A stretch of 64,000 nt of DNA, from NCBI GenBank assembly GCA_963721115.1, contig CAVRIA010000010.1:186001-250000 (forward strand), read 5' to 3'. Of this stretch, positions 16,703 to 26,289 are shown one piece after another. The notes under the pieces were generated by a model, which was not told the DNA's origin, made no database searches, and was given only the letters and a program-made list of their open reading frames with translations. The DNA is from CAVRIA01 sp963721115 (GTDB lineage: Bacteria; Desulfobacterota; Binatia; HRBIN30; CADEER01). The first letter of the stretch is position 1. Every line of letters starts with the position of its first letter. The position numbers and the translations under genes were made by a program.

Positions 16703-18377
16703 TCACCCGGCGGGTGGCGGCGCGCCATTCGGCGCCGGCAGTCCGGGCTGCGACAGCCAGCGCAGAAAGCTGCGCGCGTCGTCGCGCGAGCCGTCGAGGG
16801 TGAGGGCGCGCTCGAAGGCCCGGCGCGCCTGGTCGGGCTCGCCCCGCCGCAGGTGGAAGAGGCCCTTCTGTATCCACGGCTCGGCGCCGCCGTCCTGGCG
16901 AGCGCGCTCGTTCAGGGCGAGCGCGCGGTCGTGCCTGCCGGCGCGGTCGTAGCCCTCGGCGATCGCGACGAGCAGGCGCGTGTGGCGATCCTCTCCGCGT
17001 GAACCGGAGAAGGCCGCGCCCTCCAGGAACGCGTTCACGTCGTGGTCGGCGGCCTCGGGGTCGCGGCCGATCCAGCTCTGCACGGCGAGCGCCAGGCCCT
17101 GATACCAGAGCTCCGCCACCTCGGGCGGCCCCGAGGCGGTGAGGTTGAAGACCCCGGTGAGGATGTCGCTCAGGCCCTTGTCGGACGACGCCGACGGCTT
17201 CGGCTCGCACGACGCCGGCAGCCGCGCGGCATCGCGCAGGAGCGACAGCACGGCCACCGCCTCGTCGTCGAGCGGCGCCGGAAGGAGGTGGCAGTTGTCG
17301 ATGAAGCTCTCCCAGCCCGGCAGACCTCCCAGCGCCTGCCGTTCGAGGACGCGCTGCGCATCGTAGAGTGGCAGCCCTTTCTCGGCGGCGAGGTGGCGCA
17401 GCAGATCGTTCAGCCGGCTCGGGGCGCGCATGCGCAGGCTGTCTTCGTCCAGAGCCAGGTGCAGCTCGCGGTAGGCGCGCCCGCCGGCGCCGCCGGCGCG
17501 CGCCAGTCGCACGCCGAGCTGATAGTGCCACTCGGCGGAGCCGTCCTTCGCGGCGAGCGCTTCGAGAAGCCGCACGGCGTCGGCGGGGCGGCCGCTGCGC
17601 CTCGAGGAAGCGCGCCTCGAGGAAGCGCGGGTCGTACTCCTCGCGCGGCCCGGAGGCGGGGGGAAGCCAGAGGTTCGCCGGCATGGTGGCGATTGCGAGG
17701 GTCGCGTTCGCGGCACGCGCCTTGGCCGCGGCGCGGCGCAGAAACTTCTCGAACGTCCCGAGCCTCGCCTCGAGCCCCGCAGTTCCCGCCGGCGCCACGG
17801 CCGGGGCGAGCTGCGACAGCAGGCAGCTCTTGGCGAGCAGCCCCCGCAGGCGCAGCTTCTCCTCGTCGAGCGAGAAGCGGAAGAAGAGGTTGTGGCCGAA
17901 CAGCAGCACGATCGCGTCGGGTTGGTAGTCGAGCACCTCGCCGAAGCGACGCTCGACGTGCTCGAGCGCCGAGCCGGGCTGGGCGCAGTTCAGCACCTCG
18001 AAGTCGCCGCAGCCGGGCGCGTCGTGCAGCTTCGCCAGCGCCTTGGCGAGCAGATCGGCGCTCGACGCGCCGACCACCGCGATGCGCGGCACGCCGGCCG
18101 TCCGGCGCAGCGGCAGCGGCGCCGGCGGCGCGCCGCTGCCGGGAACCGGTGACGCGATCAGGTATTCCTCACCGCCGCGACGTTCGCGGGCGAAGCACGG
18201 CGCCAGGTAGCGGCGGGCGGCATCGACCTTTTCCGCCTCCTGTCGCACGCGCGCGCAGGGCTCGGGAAACAGCGCCCGAGTGCCCAGCTCGGCGGCGACC
18301 AGGAGGGCCGCCATCGCCGCCAGCGACCCCGCCGAAACCAGCAGTCCCGTGGTCGTCGACCAGACGCGGCGGGTCAT
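16703..18377 (-). CDS. Membrane-anchored SGNH-like hydrolase with TPR-like tail (frame change near 17600)
   Basis: About 558 codons. An N-terminal membrane anchor (GLLVSAGSLAAMAALLVAAE) is followed by SGNH-type blocks: IAVVGASSADLLAK with the nucleophile Ser in GAS rather than GDS, LLFGHNLFF as block III, and SFIDNCHLLP giving the DxxH of block V. A TPR-like C-terminus follows (AIAEGYDRAGRHDRALALNE, KGLFHLRRGEPDQARRAFE). Frames differ by one base near 17590-17610, at a direct repeat encoding RFLEARFLEA. Such proteins often act on O-acyl groups of envelope polysaccharides; the substrate here is unknown. It is divergent from the GT-C gene at 18539, so the pair may share a control region. Confidence 0.72.
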
Positions 18378-18538
18378 CGCCCTCGACGCGGCAAGCGCCC
18401 CGTCTTCCGCGCCGCTGGAGTCGGCGAGAGCGCCGCCGTCGAGGCCGCGGAGCTTCCGTTCACGATGGGTGGTGTGTATACCGCGGCCCGCGGTGCGACA
18501 AGCGCGGCGCCGCTTGTGATGCCGCTTCCGCCTCCTGT

Positions 18539-21092
18539 ATGGTCGTTCGCGCGCGCATGGTTGTTCCGGACGTGGTGTCCATCCGTCGAACCGCCCGTCC
18601 GGCGGAAGCTCCGGGCGACCCGGCGAGGAGCCGGCTCGGCTGCGCGATCGCTCTTCTCCTGATCGCTCTCGCCTCCCCCGCCGCCGGCCAGATCATCCCC
18701 CCCGGCAACGAGGCGGTGGTGGAGCAGATGCTGGGCACGGGCGAGACCTTCCCCGGCGACTGCAAGCTGGCGGGCGGGTCGATCGAACGCACCGCCGTCG
18801 TGGCGCGCTACGACTGCAGCGGCGGGCGCACCGTCGCCGTGGAGCTGCGCCATCCCTCCGACGCGCCGCAGGCAGCGACGCGTACGGAGCGGTTCGCGAT
18901 CGTGGCGCGCGGCCCCGCGCCTGCCGGCTTCGTCGACGCCATTGCGCGCCGCGTCGCCGCCGCCGAGGCGCACTTCCGATGGATGGCCGCGCCGCCGGCG
19001 GTCGCGACGGCGCCGCCGGCCGCGGCGCCGTCCGGGCCACCCCCGATCGGCGTCGAGGCAGCGCCGGGTGCGCCGGCCGTCGTCTTTCTGGTCGCCGTGC
19101 TGGCGGCGCCGCTGGCGGTGGTGGCGGGCGTGCTGTGGTCGCTTCTGGCCGGGCTCGGCGCGCCGCCGCGCCGCGGTGAGCCGTTCTGGACGGAGCGACG
19201 GCGGCGGTTCGCCTGCTACTTCGCGCTGTTTCTCGCCGTCGGTGCGCTGGGGCTGGCCCTGGTCGTGCCGCAGTGGTGGATGCAGATCGACGAGGAACGC
19301 GACTTCATGCTGAGCGCGCTGTGCGCCGCCGGCAAGGCCTGCCCGCTGGTCGGGAACGAGATGAACCAGCTGCGCATCAAGCTCGGCCCCCTCAACCGAT
19401 ACCTGATGACGCTGTGCCAGCTCGTCACCCCCGACCCGCGCTTCGTGCTCGGGCTGATCCTCGCGCTGCACGCGCTCGCCGCCGCCTGGCTGGCCGAAAC
19501 GGGCGATTCCCTGCTCGGCTTCCCGTTCGGGCTGATCGCCGGGCTGGTGTTCGGCACCAACCCGATCCTCTGCCAGACGATCGCCGCCGCGAGCAATGGC
19601 GCCTGGAGCTCCCTGTTTCTCGTCGGCACCATCGCCGGCACGCTGCGCTGGGTGCGCGGCGACCGCCGGGCGCTGGTGCTCGCCATCACGTGCCTCGCCG
19701 CCGCCGGCCAGCTACACGGCATCAACCTCGTCCTCGTTCCCCCGTTTCTGCTCGCGGCGCTCGTCTGGCGGCCGCCCGTTTCGACTCGCGTGCTGGCCGC
19801 GTGCGTGATCATCGTCGTCGCGCTCTACAGCCCGTGGCTCTTCTACCAATGGGAGACCGGCGGAAGGGACTTCCTCCTCGTCTCCACCTCCTGGATGGTG
19901 AGCGCCGGGCCGGGTCTGATGGAGCGGGTCTTCCGCATCGTTCCCACCCTGGGCGGCGTCTTGACCGCGCCGCTCGCCCTGGCGGGGGGAGCCGCGCTGG
20001 CGGCGGGCCGGAGCGGGCCGCCGGCCCGGCGCGCCGAGGAGCGGACGGTGCTCCTGTTCCTCGCCTTGCCGCTGGGGGCAACGCTGCTCGCCGGCGGAAG
20101 CTGGGCCGAGCGCTACGCCGTTCCGATCGTCGCGCCGGGCGCCCTGGCGGCGGCGGCGGGGTTGCGCGCGCTGGCATCGTGGATGGCGCGCAAAGAACGA
20201 TGGCAACGGCGCGCCCGTCTCGTCTTCGGCGCCCTCGCGGTGGCATGGGCCGCCGGCCTGGTGTTCGACTACCTCTCTCTGCCGGGTCGGCCGCTCTCCT
20301 TCGCGCGCGGCGAGGTCAGACTCGGCCTGGCGGAGCAGATCGAGGCGATTCGCACGTTGGGGGAGCACGGCTTCGGCGCCGCGGACCTGGAGTCGCGCGT
20401 GCACGGCGTATCGTGGAACCGCTGGAGCGGCGGCCAGGTATACCTGGGCGAGTGGCTGATCGGCGCCGCGAGCAGCGGAGAATCCGGCGAGCACGCCGTC
20501 ATCGTCGAGTGCGAGCACGCAGCCGGCCGATTTCCATCCTGGCAGCACCGCCTCGTCGCGTCGTCGCGCGGGCTGCCGCACCTGCTGGTCGGCTACCGGC
20601 CCCAGCTCGCCCCCGTGACGGTCGAGCTCGTCGGCCGCAACGGCGTGCTGTGGACGAGGAAGGGCGGGCTGCCGTTCTACGGCCAGATGGTTCACGGCGG
20701 CGACGCGCGGATGCGCGCCCGGTTCGATCCGAAGCTCGCCTTTCCGCCGCAGTTCTCCGATCTGCAGAGTCTTTGGTCGAGCGACCCTCCGGCGCAGATG
20801 AAGCTCGCCACGGCGCTCGCCCCCGGCCGCGAGGACCGCCGCCATCGTTCTCCTCCACGACGCCGGATTGACCGCGACCGTGACCGTCGGCGGCGCGCCA
20901 CGGCCGAGCCTCGAGCCGGCCCGGCGCCTCGACGACGTCGTCCTGCAGCGCTATCTCGTCACCGCCGCCGAGCGCCGGACCGGCGTCATCATCGAGGCCG
21001 TGATCGACCTCCCGCCGGGGGCGGAGGCGCCGCGGCGGGTCGACCTGTACGAGGAGCCGCCGTGCGAAGTGGGCTCGGACGGCGCGGCCTGA
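18539..21092 (+). CDS. GT-C/GT39-like membrane glycosyltransferase with exported module X (frame change near 20840)
   Basis: About 851 codons. A signal segment (GCAIALLLIALASPAAG) is followed by module X (IIPPGNEAVVEQMLG to AEAHFRW, residues about 50-145). A transmembrane helix (APAVVFLVAVLAAPLAVVAG) and about ten further membrane segments follow. The first long loop has QIDEERDFMLSAL, the acidic motif of GT-C enzymes that use lipid-linked sugars. The module X here has two cysteines 17 residues apart (GDCK...YDCS), suited to a periplasmic disulfide. The last ~75 residues (AIVLLHDAGLTATVTV to the stop) are in the next frame, one extra base lying near 20840. An alternative in-frame ATG is at 18557. 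It likely transfers a sugar to an envelope lipid or protein; the acceptor is unknown. Confidence 0.8.
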
Positions 21093-21128
21093 GGCCGAGC
21101 GCCGCGCTTCGAAAGAGCTTTCGATTGG

Positions 21129-22580
21129 ATGCCCTTTGAGCTAAGCGGATCGATGATGCCTGAACCTCTCTCCGAGTCCGCGGAAGGGACATCGACGGCC
21201 TCGGACGCCGCTGTCGAAGCAGGTCGTACCGACCGGCGGCGCGGCGAGGGCGAAGCGATGGCGGGCGCGGTGTTCCGCGATCCACCCGACTTCGACGCCA
21301 GGGTCGCGGCCCTGCAGCTCGAGATCGCGCGCGCGTTGGTGAAGGCCCCTTCCCTGCCGATCGAGCTGCCGGCGTTCGATCTCACGCTGCTCTCGGTCGA
21401 GGCCGAGCGCCACCGGATCGATCTCGTCCTCGGCAAGGAGGTGCCCCTCGCCAAGCTGCGGCTCGAGCGGGCGCCGATGGAAACGGGCGGCGACCCCGAA
21501 AGCGTGCGGCGGGCCGTCGAGGTCACGGTCCTCGGCCTGCACCCGGACAGCAGCCGGTTCCAGCGACAGCTGCAGGCGATGGCCCGGCGGCTGCGCGCGG
21601 CGATCACGGGCGACAAGTGGCGGCGCGCGCTCGAGCCGGCGAAGGTTCTGGCGGCGATGCCCGTCGGCGTGCCGCTCGCCTTCTACCGGCAGCTCGTGCC
21701 GGGGATCGGCGAGCAGGGGCTGGTGCGCACGGGATTCAACTGCAACCAGAACTGCGGCATCTGCTGGCAGGACCGCGACTGGGGCCGCCACGGCCCGGAG
21801 CAGGTCCTCACCTGGATCGAGGACCTGCGCGCCGCCGGCGCGCGCCGGCTGATCATCTCGGGCGGCGAGCCGACGCTCGACCGCCAGCTCGAGACCTACA
21901 TCCGCCGCGCCCGCGAGCTCGGGTTCGAGGGCGTGACGCTGGAGACCAACGCGATCCAGTTCGCCAAGCCGGGGCTCGCCGCGCGGCTGCGCGACGCCGG
22001 GCTCAGCGACTGCTTCGTGTCCCTTCACAGCGGCGACGCGGAGACCTCCGACCGGATCACCCGCGCGCCGGGGACGTTCCCGCGCACGGTGGCGGGGATC
22101 AAGGCGTTGCTCGCCGCCGGGGTGCCGGTGCGGCTCAACTGCGTGATGACGCGCGAGGGCATCGAGCACCTCGAAGGCGTGCCGGACTTCGTTCACGCGA
22201 CGTTCGGCGCCGACCCGTGCCTGCGCGGACTCATGCTCTCGCAGCCGACCGATCCGTACGATCGCGCGCTGCTGCCCGCGATCCTGCCGGAGCCCGACCG
22301 CCTGCGCGCCGTGCTGCGCCGGGTCATCGATCGCGCCTTCGCGCTCGGCATCCGCGTCAGCGGGCTCGACGGGCCGTGCGGTCCGCCGCTGTGCGCGTTC
22401 GGGGCCGACCGGCGCATCACTGCCCTCGTCCCGGTCCCCGAGCGGCTCGACGGACGCACCTACCTTCCGGCCTGTGCGGCGTGCGCGGTGCGCAGCGCTT
22501 GTTTCGGCGTGCGGATCGCCGACGTCGAGCTCTACGGCGACGCCTGCGCTCTGCCGCTGGCGTCGCCGCCGCCTGCTTGA
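21129..22580 (+). CDS. Module X - radical SAM protein
   Basis: 483 residues from the ATG at 21129. The ATG at 21258, which has GAGGG nearby, is the likelier start because residues before it look unstructured. The N-terminal ~110 residues after that form a divergent module X (FDLTLLSVEAERHRIDLVLG...RRAVEVTVLG). The rSAM core has CNQNCGICWQ near 205-212, SGGEPTLDRQ, LETNAIQF, CFVSLHSGDAETSDRITRAPGTF. The tail is CAAC...CFG...VELYGDACALPL. It lies 37 bases after the GT-C gene and 35 bases before the next GT-C gene, all on the plus strand, so the three form one probable operon mixing cytoplasmic and exported module X proteins. Confidence 0.85.
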   Translation: MPFELSGSMMPEPLSESAEGTSTASDAAVEAGRTDRRRGEGEAMAGAVFRDPPDFDARVAALQLEIARALVKAPSLPIELPAFDLTLLSVEAERHRIDLVLGKEVPLAKLRLERAPMETGGDPESVRRAVEVTVLGLHPDSSRFQRQLQAMARRLRAAITGDKWRRALEPAKVLAAMPVGVPLAFYRQLVPGIGEQGLVRTGFNCNQNCGICWQDRDWGRHGPEQVLTWIEDLRAAGARRLIISGGEPTLDRQLETYIRRARELGFEGVTLETNAIQFAKPGLAARLRDAGLSDCFVSLHSGDAETSDRITRAPGTFPRTVAGIKALLAAGVPVRLNCVMTREGIEHLEGVPDFVHATFGADPCLRGLMLSQPTDPYDRALLPAILPEPDRLRAVLRRVIDRAFALGIRVSGLDGPCGPPLCAFGADRRITALVPVPERLDGRTYLPACAACAVRSACFGVRIADVELYGDACALPLASPPPA

Positions 22581-22614
22581 TGCCGGTCGTTGCGGTGATT
22601 GGTCAGCGGCTGCG

Positions 22615-24876
22615 ATGCGTCTCCGAATGAGCTCTCGCTCCGTCTGCCACCGGCTCGTCTCGGTCTGTCTTCTCGCCGCCTGCCTGTTCGCCCTTCCGCC
22701 CGTCTCGCGCGCCGACGGTCCGCCGCCGACGCCCGACGGGATGCCGGTGATCTCCGCCGGGCGCGAGAGCGAGGTGGTCGCCCTCATCCGGCCCTGGAAG
22801 ATGGGCCAGCAGGTGGTCCCGGGGTGGTTCCTCACCGGAATCGAGATCAGCGCGACGAGCATCCGCTACGTGCTCGAGAATCCGGACGGCCGCCAACGGG
22901 CGCTGGTGCTCGAGTTCCCCGGGCGCGTCCCGGCGGCGACGGAGACCACGAAGAACTTCGCGTTGGTCCGCCAACCCGCCGGCGCGCCGCCGGCGCCCGA
23001 TCCGCTCGACGTGCTCGCCGCGGCGGTCGTGCGGAACGACGCCGGCACCTTCTGGCCGGCCGAGGGGCCGAGCGACTCCGTCGGCGACAGCGGCGGCTCG
23101 GGGGAATCCGGCGGAGGTTCGCGACGAGGCGCGCGCAGCTGGTGGCAGATCCTCGCCGCCGAGCTCAGCGACGGAACCATGATCCTGTTCGCCGCGTTGA
23201 TCTTCCTTCTCGTGCACCTGCGGCATCAGCTGCGGCGGGACCCGCCCTGGGTGGCGTCGGCGCTGCTCGGGGTGGTCGCGGTCGGCGCCGTGCTGCGCGC
23301 GGCGCTGCCGCACGAGAACCTGATGGAGGCGTGGGCCTACGAGCGCCTGGCGCCGCTGGCCGCGCACGTCTACGACGGAGCGCTGCTGCGCTGGTTCAAC
23401 ACCGTCGCCGGCGGAAACCTGTTTCTCGCCGACGTCCTCTTCAAATCGAACTACGTACTGGCGATCCTGACTCCGCTCGCCGTCTACGCGCACGCCCGTT
23501 ACATCCTGAAGGACTACCGGCACGCGCTCGCCGCGGCCGCCCTGCTCGTCTTCCTGCCCGAGCACCTGCGCTTCTCGCGCAGCGACGTGTACATGATCCA
23601 GTCCCTCGCCACGTCGTCGCTGACCTTCGTCGTGCTCTACACCGCGCTCCTCGACGACTCCCGCGCCTGGCGCATCGCCTCGTTCGTGTTCCTGCCGCTG
23701 CTGTGTACCGCGACCTACTTCGTGCGCCCCGAGAACTTCATCTTCGTCGCTCTCGACCTCGGCGCCGTGTACATCTGCGCGCACGAGGCGGGCGGTATAT
23801 CGCCGCGCTCGATCCTCGCCGCGCTCCTCGTCTCGTCGACCGCGGCGGTGGCCTTCGTGTTCAACCTGCTGGCGCACTACGGCAGCAGCATCGACAACGG
23901 ACTCAGCCTGCACACGCTGTCCAACGCGGTGCACATCTTCTTCAACTGGCGCCTCAACACGCTCGTCAACCCGTGGATCACGCCGCCCGGCGTCACCGCC
24001 CTGGCGGTGCTCGGCACCATCTCGCTGTGGCGCCGGGGAGAGCGACCGCGCGCCGTCTTTCTGGTCACCTGGCTGTGGGGCTTCTTCCTCGTGCACTCGT
24101 TCGTCCTGCCCTACCACCCGGCGATGCAGGCTCGTTACCACATGAACCTGGTGACGCCGCTCGTCCTCCTCGCCGCCGCCGCGACGCCGGAGGTGCTGGC
24201 CTGGCGCCCGGTCGCGCGCTGGGCCCTGGTCGGCTACCTCGCCGCCTCGCCGCTGCTGCACCACGACTTCATCACCGACACCAACTTCAACGAGATGCGC
24301 GAGTTCACCTTCCTCTCCTCCCTGCGCGACCGCATTCCACCCGACTGTACGGTGATCGAGTACCGCGGCTTCCCGGGTGAAGGGCAGCAGACGGAACAGT
24401 TCGCGTCGCGGGTCAGCCGCGTCGCCTCGCGCCTCGCCGGCGGACGAGACCAGCCCTACTGGAAGATCGTCTCGGCGGCCGCCGTCGACGACGACGCGCC
24501 GGACGGGCAGCGCGCCGAGAAGCTCTCCCCGGAAGCGGAAGCCCTTCTGGAGAAGCCGCCCGCCTGCCTGGTCTTCTACGAAGGGCTCACCTGCGCGAGC
24601 CTGCGTCGCGACGGCGAGAAGCGCGCCCCCGTCTGTCAGACGATCCTCGATCGGCTCGCGCTCGCGCCGATCGCGACGACGTCGTTCGCCTCGCGCATCT
24701 ACGATCCGGTCAACGCCGGGTACCTCAGCCTGGACGCTGCCGGGCGCACCTACTCGAACACCGAGGTCCCCGACGGGGTGCCGGTGGTGCTGACGGCTTT
24801 CCGCGCCCGCGGCGCCGTCAGCCCCCGGCTGGCGGCGAAGGCCGCATCGCCGCCGCGCCCGGCGGCCGGGGGCTGA
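22615..24876 (+). CDS. GT-C/GT39-like membrane glycosyltransferase with exported module X
   Basis: 753 residues. Signal peptide VCLLAACLFALPPVSRA is followed by module X (MPVISAGRESEVVALI, WFLTGIEISATSIRYVL, ETTKNFALVRQ, NDAGTFWP; residues about 43-145), then a first membrane helix (GTMILFAALIFLLVHL) and a multi-pass domain. The early loop reads HENLMEAWAYERLAPLA, in the place of the GT-C acidic loop. The C-terminal ~200 residues are soluble (TVIEYRGFPGE onward). No frame break is seen. Its stop overlaps the 3' end of the opposite-strand SGNH gene by 59 bases, so the two transcripts collide. It probably modifies an extracytoplasmic acceptor; sugar and acceptor are unknown. Confidence 0.82.
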   Translation: MRLRMSSRSVCHRLVSVCLLAACLFALPPVSRADGPPPTPDGMPVISAGRESEVVALIRPWKMGQQVVPGWFLTGIEISATSIRYVLENPDGRQRALVLEFPGRVPAATETTKNFALVRQPAGAPPAPDPLDVLAAAVVRNDAGTFWPAEGPSDSVGDSGGSGESGGGSRRGARSWWQILAAELSDGTMILFAALIFLLVHLRHQLRRDPPWVASALLGVVAVGAVLRAALPHENLMEAWAYERLAPLAAHVYDGALLRWFNTVAGGNLFLADVLFKSNYVLAILTPLAVYAHARYILKDYRHALAAAALLVFLPEHLRFSRSDVYMIQSLATSSLTFVVLYTALLDDSRAWRIASFVFLPLLCTATYFVRPENFIFVALDLGAVYICAHEAGGISPRSILAALLVSSTAAVAFVFNLLAHYGSSIDNGLSLHTLSNAVHIFFNWRLNTLVNPWITPPGVTALAVLGTISLWRRGERPRAVFLVTWLWGFFLVHSFVLPYHPAMQARYHMNLVTPLVLLAAAATPEVLAWRPVARWALVGYLAASPLLHHDFITDTNFNEMREFTFLSSLRDRIPPDCTVIEYRGFPGEGQQTEQFASRVSRVASRLAGGRDQPYWKIVSAAAVDDDAPDGQRAEKLSPEAEALLEKPPACLVFYEGLTCASLRRDGEKRAPVCQTILDRLALAPIATTSFASRIYDPVNAGYLSLDAAGRTYSNTEVPDGVPVVLTAFRARGAVSPRLAAKAASPPRPAAGG

Positions 24877-26272
24877 CGGGGACGGCGCCCCCGATGCCGC
24901 GCTGCTCGAGCTGCGGAGCGAGCCAGTTGGCGAACAGCCTGTGGCCGGCGGCGCTGAAGTGCACGTCGCCCGGGTAGTCGTGGGCGAACCATTTCGCGGC
25001 GCCCTCGCGGCCGACCGCCTCGTCGAACGGCGGCCACGCATCGAGCACGTCGATGCCCAGACGGCGCGCGATCTCGACGACGCGCCGGTGGCCGGCGCGC
25101 CCCTCCTCGAGCGTGTTCCACACGTCGTGCGCCGACGGGGGAAGGCCGTTGGCCCGCTCCAGCGTCTCGCGATACGGCAACACCACGAGCAGGAGCGGCG
25201 CCTTCGCGGCGCGGAACTCGTCGCGCAGCACCCGCAGGATGCGCTCGACCTTCGCGAAGCGCTCCTCCATCGGCACCACGTGCCAGGTGCCGAAGTTCAC
25301 GTCGAACAGCTGCTCGCTGAGAATGGCGCGGTTGAGGTTGTCGACGCCCGCCGTGGCGTGCGCGGCGAAGGACGACCAGCCCGAGGCGACGCGCAGCGGA
25401 TACGGCGGAGGGCTGTCGGAGAGCAGCACGCCGACCGGGAACGTCCACTCGAGATCCGTGCAGCGCGGGCGCGGCTCCGCCCCGTGCCAGTCGAGGAGGG
25501 GACCCATCCCGCAGCACGTGTAGGCCCGATCGATGTCCTGCACGTCGTTGCCCATGAAGAAGTAGACGATCGTCAGGTCGACGTGCTCGTGCTCGATCCA
25601 CTGGCGCGCGATGATCAGGTCGGCGTCGGGGCCCGCCGCCGGCGTGCCCGAGTTGATGTGCGCCACGCCGGGCTGGAGCTTCTCGAGCAGCGAGGGAAAG
25701 GCCTCGTCGCGCGACACGCCGTTGCCCCACACCATGGAGTCGCCGACGTGGACGACGCGGACCGGCCTGTCGCCGGCGTCGTGCGTGCGCTCTTCGATGA
25801 ATCCCGTCGCATCGGGAAAGATCGCCTCGCAGGGCGGGTCCCGGGTGGCGAAGCTGACCACCAACCTCGCCTTGCGCGCCGGCGGGAAGGGCGGCGCTTT
25901 CGGCAGCACGACGCGCGAGGCGATCTCGAGCATCACCAGCGTGGTCAGCGGGATCACCACCAGCGCCGCGCGCGAGCTCCGGCCCGGCACGTGCTCCGAC
26001 GAGAGCAGCAGGGCCAGCGCGATCCAGAAGAACACCGCCACGACGTCCCAGGACCCGACGGCGGGAATGGCGCCCGCCACGGGCAGCGCGACGGCGAGCG
26101 GCACGCTCGCCGCCAGCACGGCGACGACGTGGCGCCTCCAGCCCTCGAAGCGCTGGATCACCGGACGCAGCGCCCAGCCCATCGTCCAGCCGAGCAGCAG
26201 CGGGGCGATCACCAGTACGGCGCCGAGGGCCGTGGCGTCGGCGTTGGTGGCGGTGGAGCGTGGAATTCCCAC
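24818..26272 (-). CDS. Membrane SGNH/GDSL hydrolase
   Basis: 484 residues from the GTG at 26272. Three or four N-terminal membrane helices (LGAVLVIAPLLLGWTMG, VVAVLAASVPLAVALPVAG, WDVVAVFFWIALALLLSS, ALVVIPLTTLVMLEIA) precede an extracytoplasmic SGNH domain. All blocks are present: VHVGDSMVWGNG (nucleophile Ser), FFMGNDVQD (Asn) and PGDVHFSAAGH (Asp-His). Typical members add or remove acyl groups on exopolysaccharide, lipids or peptidoglycan. The frame is open through the upstream rSAM gene, which would give a 1210-residue fusion. The upstream gene probably ends at 26290 in another frame, so I treat them as two genes 17 bases apart. Confidence 0.75.
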   Translation of the reverse strand: MGIPRSTATNADATALGAVLVIAPLLLGWTMGWALRPVIQRFEGWRRHVVAVLAASVPLAVALPVAGAIPAVGSWDVVAVFFWIALALLLSSEHVPGRSSRAALVVIPLTTLVMLEIASRVVLPKAPPFPPARKARLVVSFATRDPPCEAIFPDATGFIEERTHDAGDRPVRVVHVGDSMVWGNGVSRDEAFPSLLEKLQPGVAHINSGTPAAGPDADLIIARQWIEHEHVDLTIVYFFMGNDVQDIDRAYTCCGMGPLLDWHGAEPRPRCTDLEWTFPVGVLLSDSPPPYPLRVASGWSSFAAHATAGVDNLNRAILSEQLFDVNFGTWHVVPMEERFAKVERILRVLRDEFRAAKAPLLLVVLPYRETLERANGLPPSAHDVWNTLEEGRAGHRRVVEIARRLGIDVLDAWPPFDEAVGREGAAKWFAHDYPGDVHFSAAGHRLFANWLAPQLEQRGIGGAVPVSPRPPGAAAMRPSPPAGG

Positions 26273-26289
26273 TGACCCAATCCCGGCGG

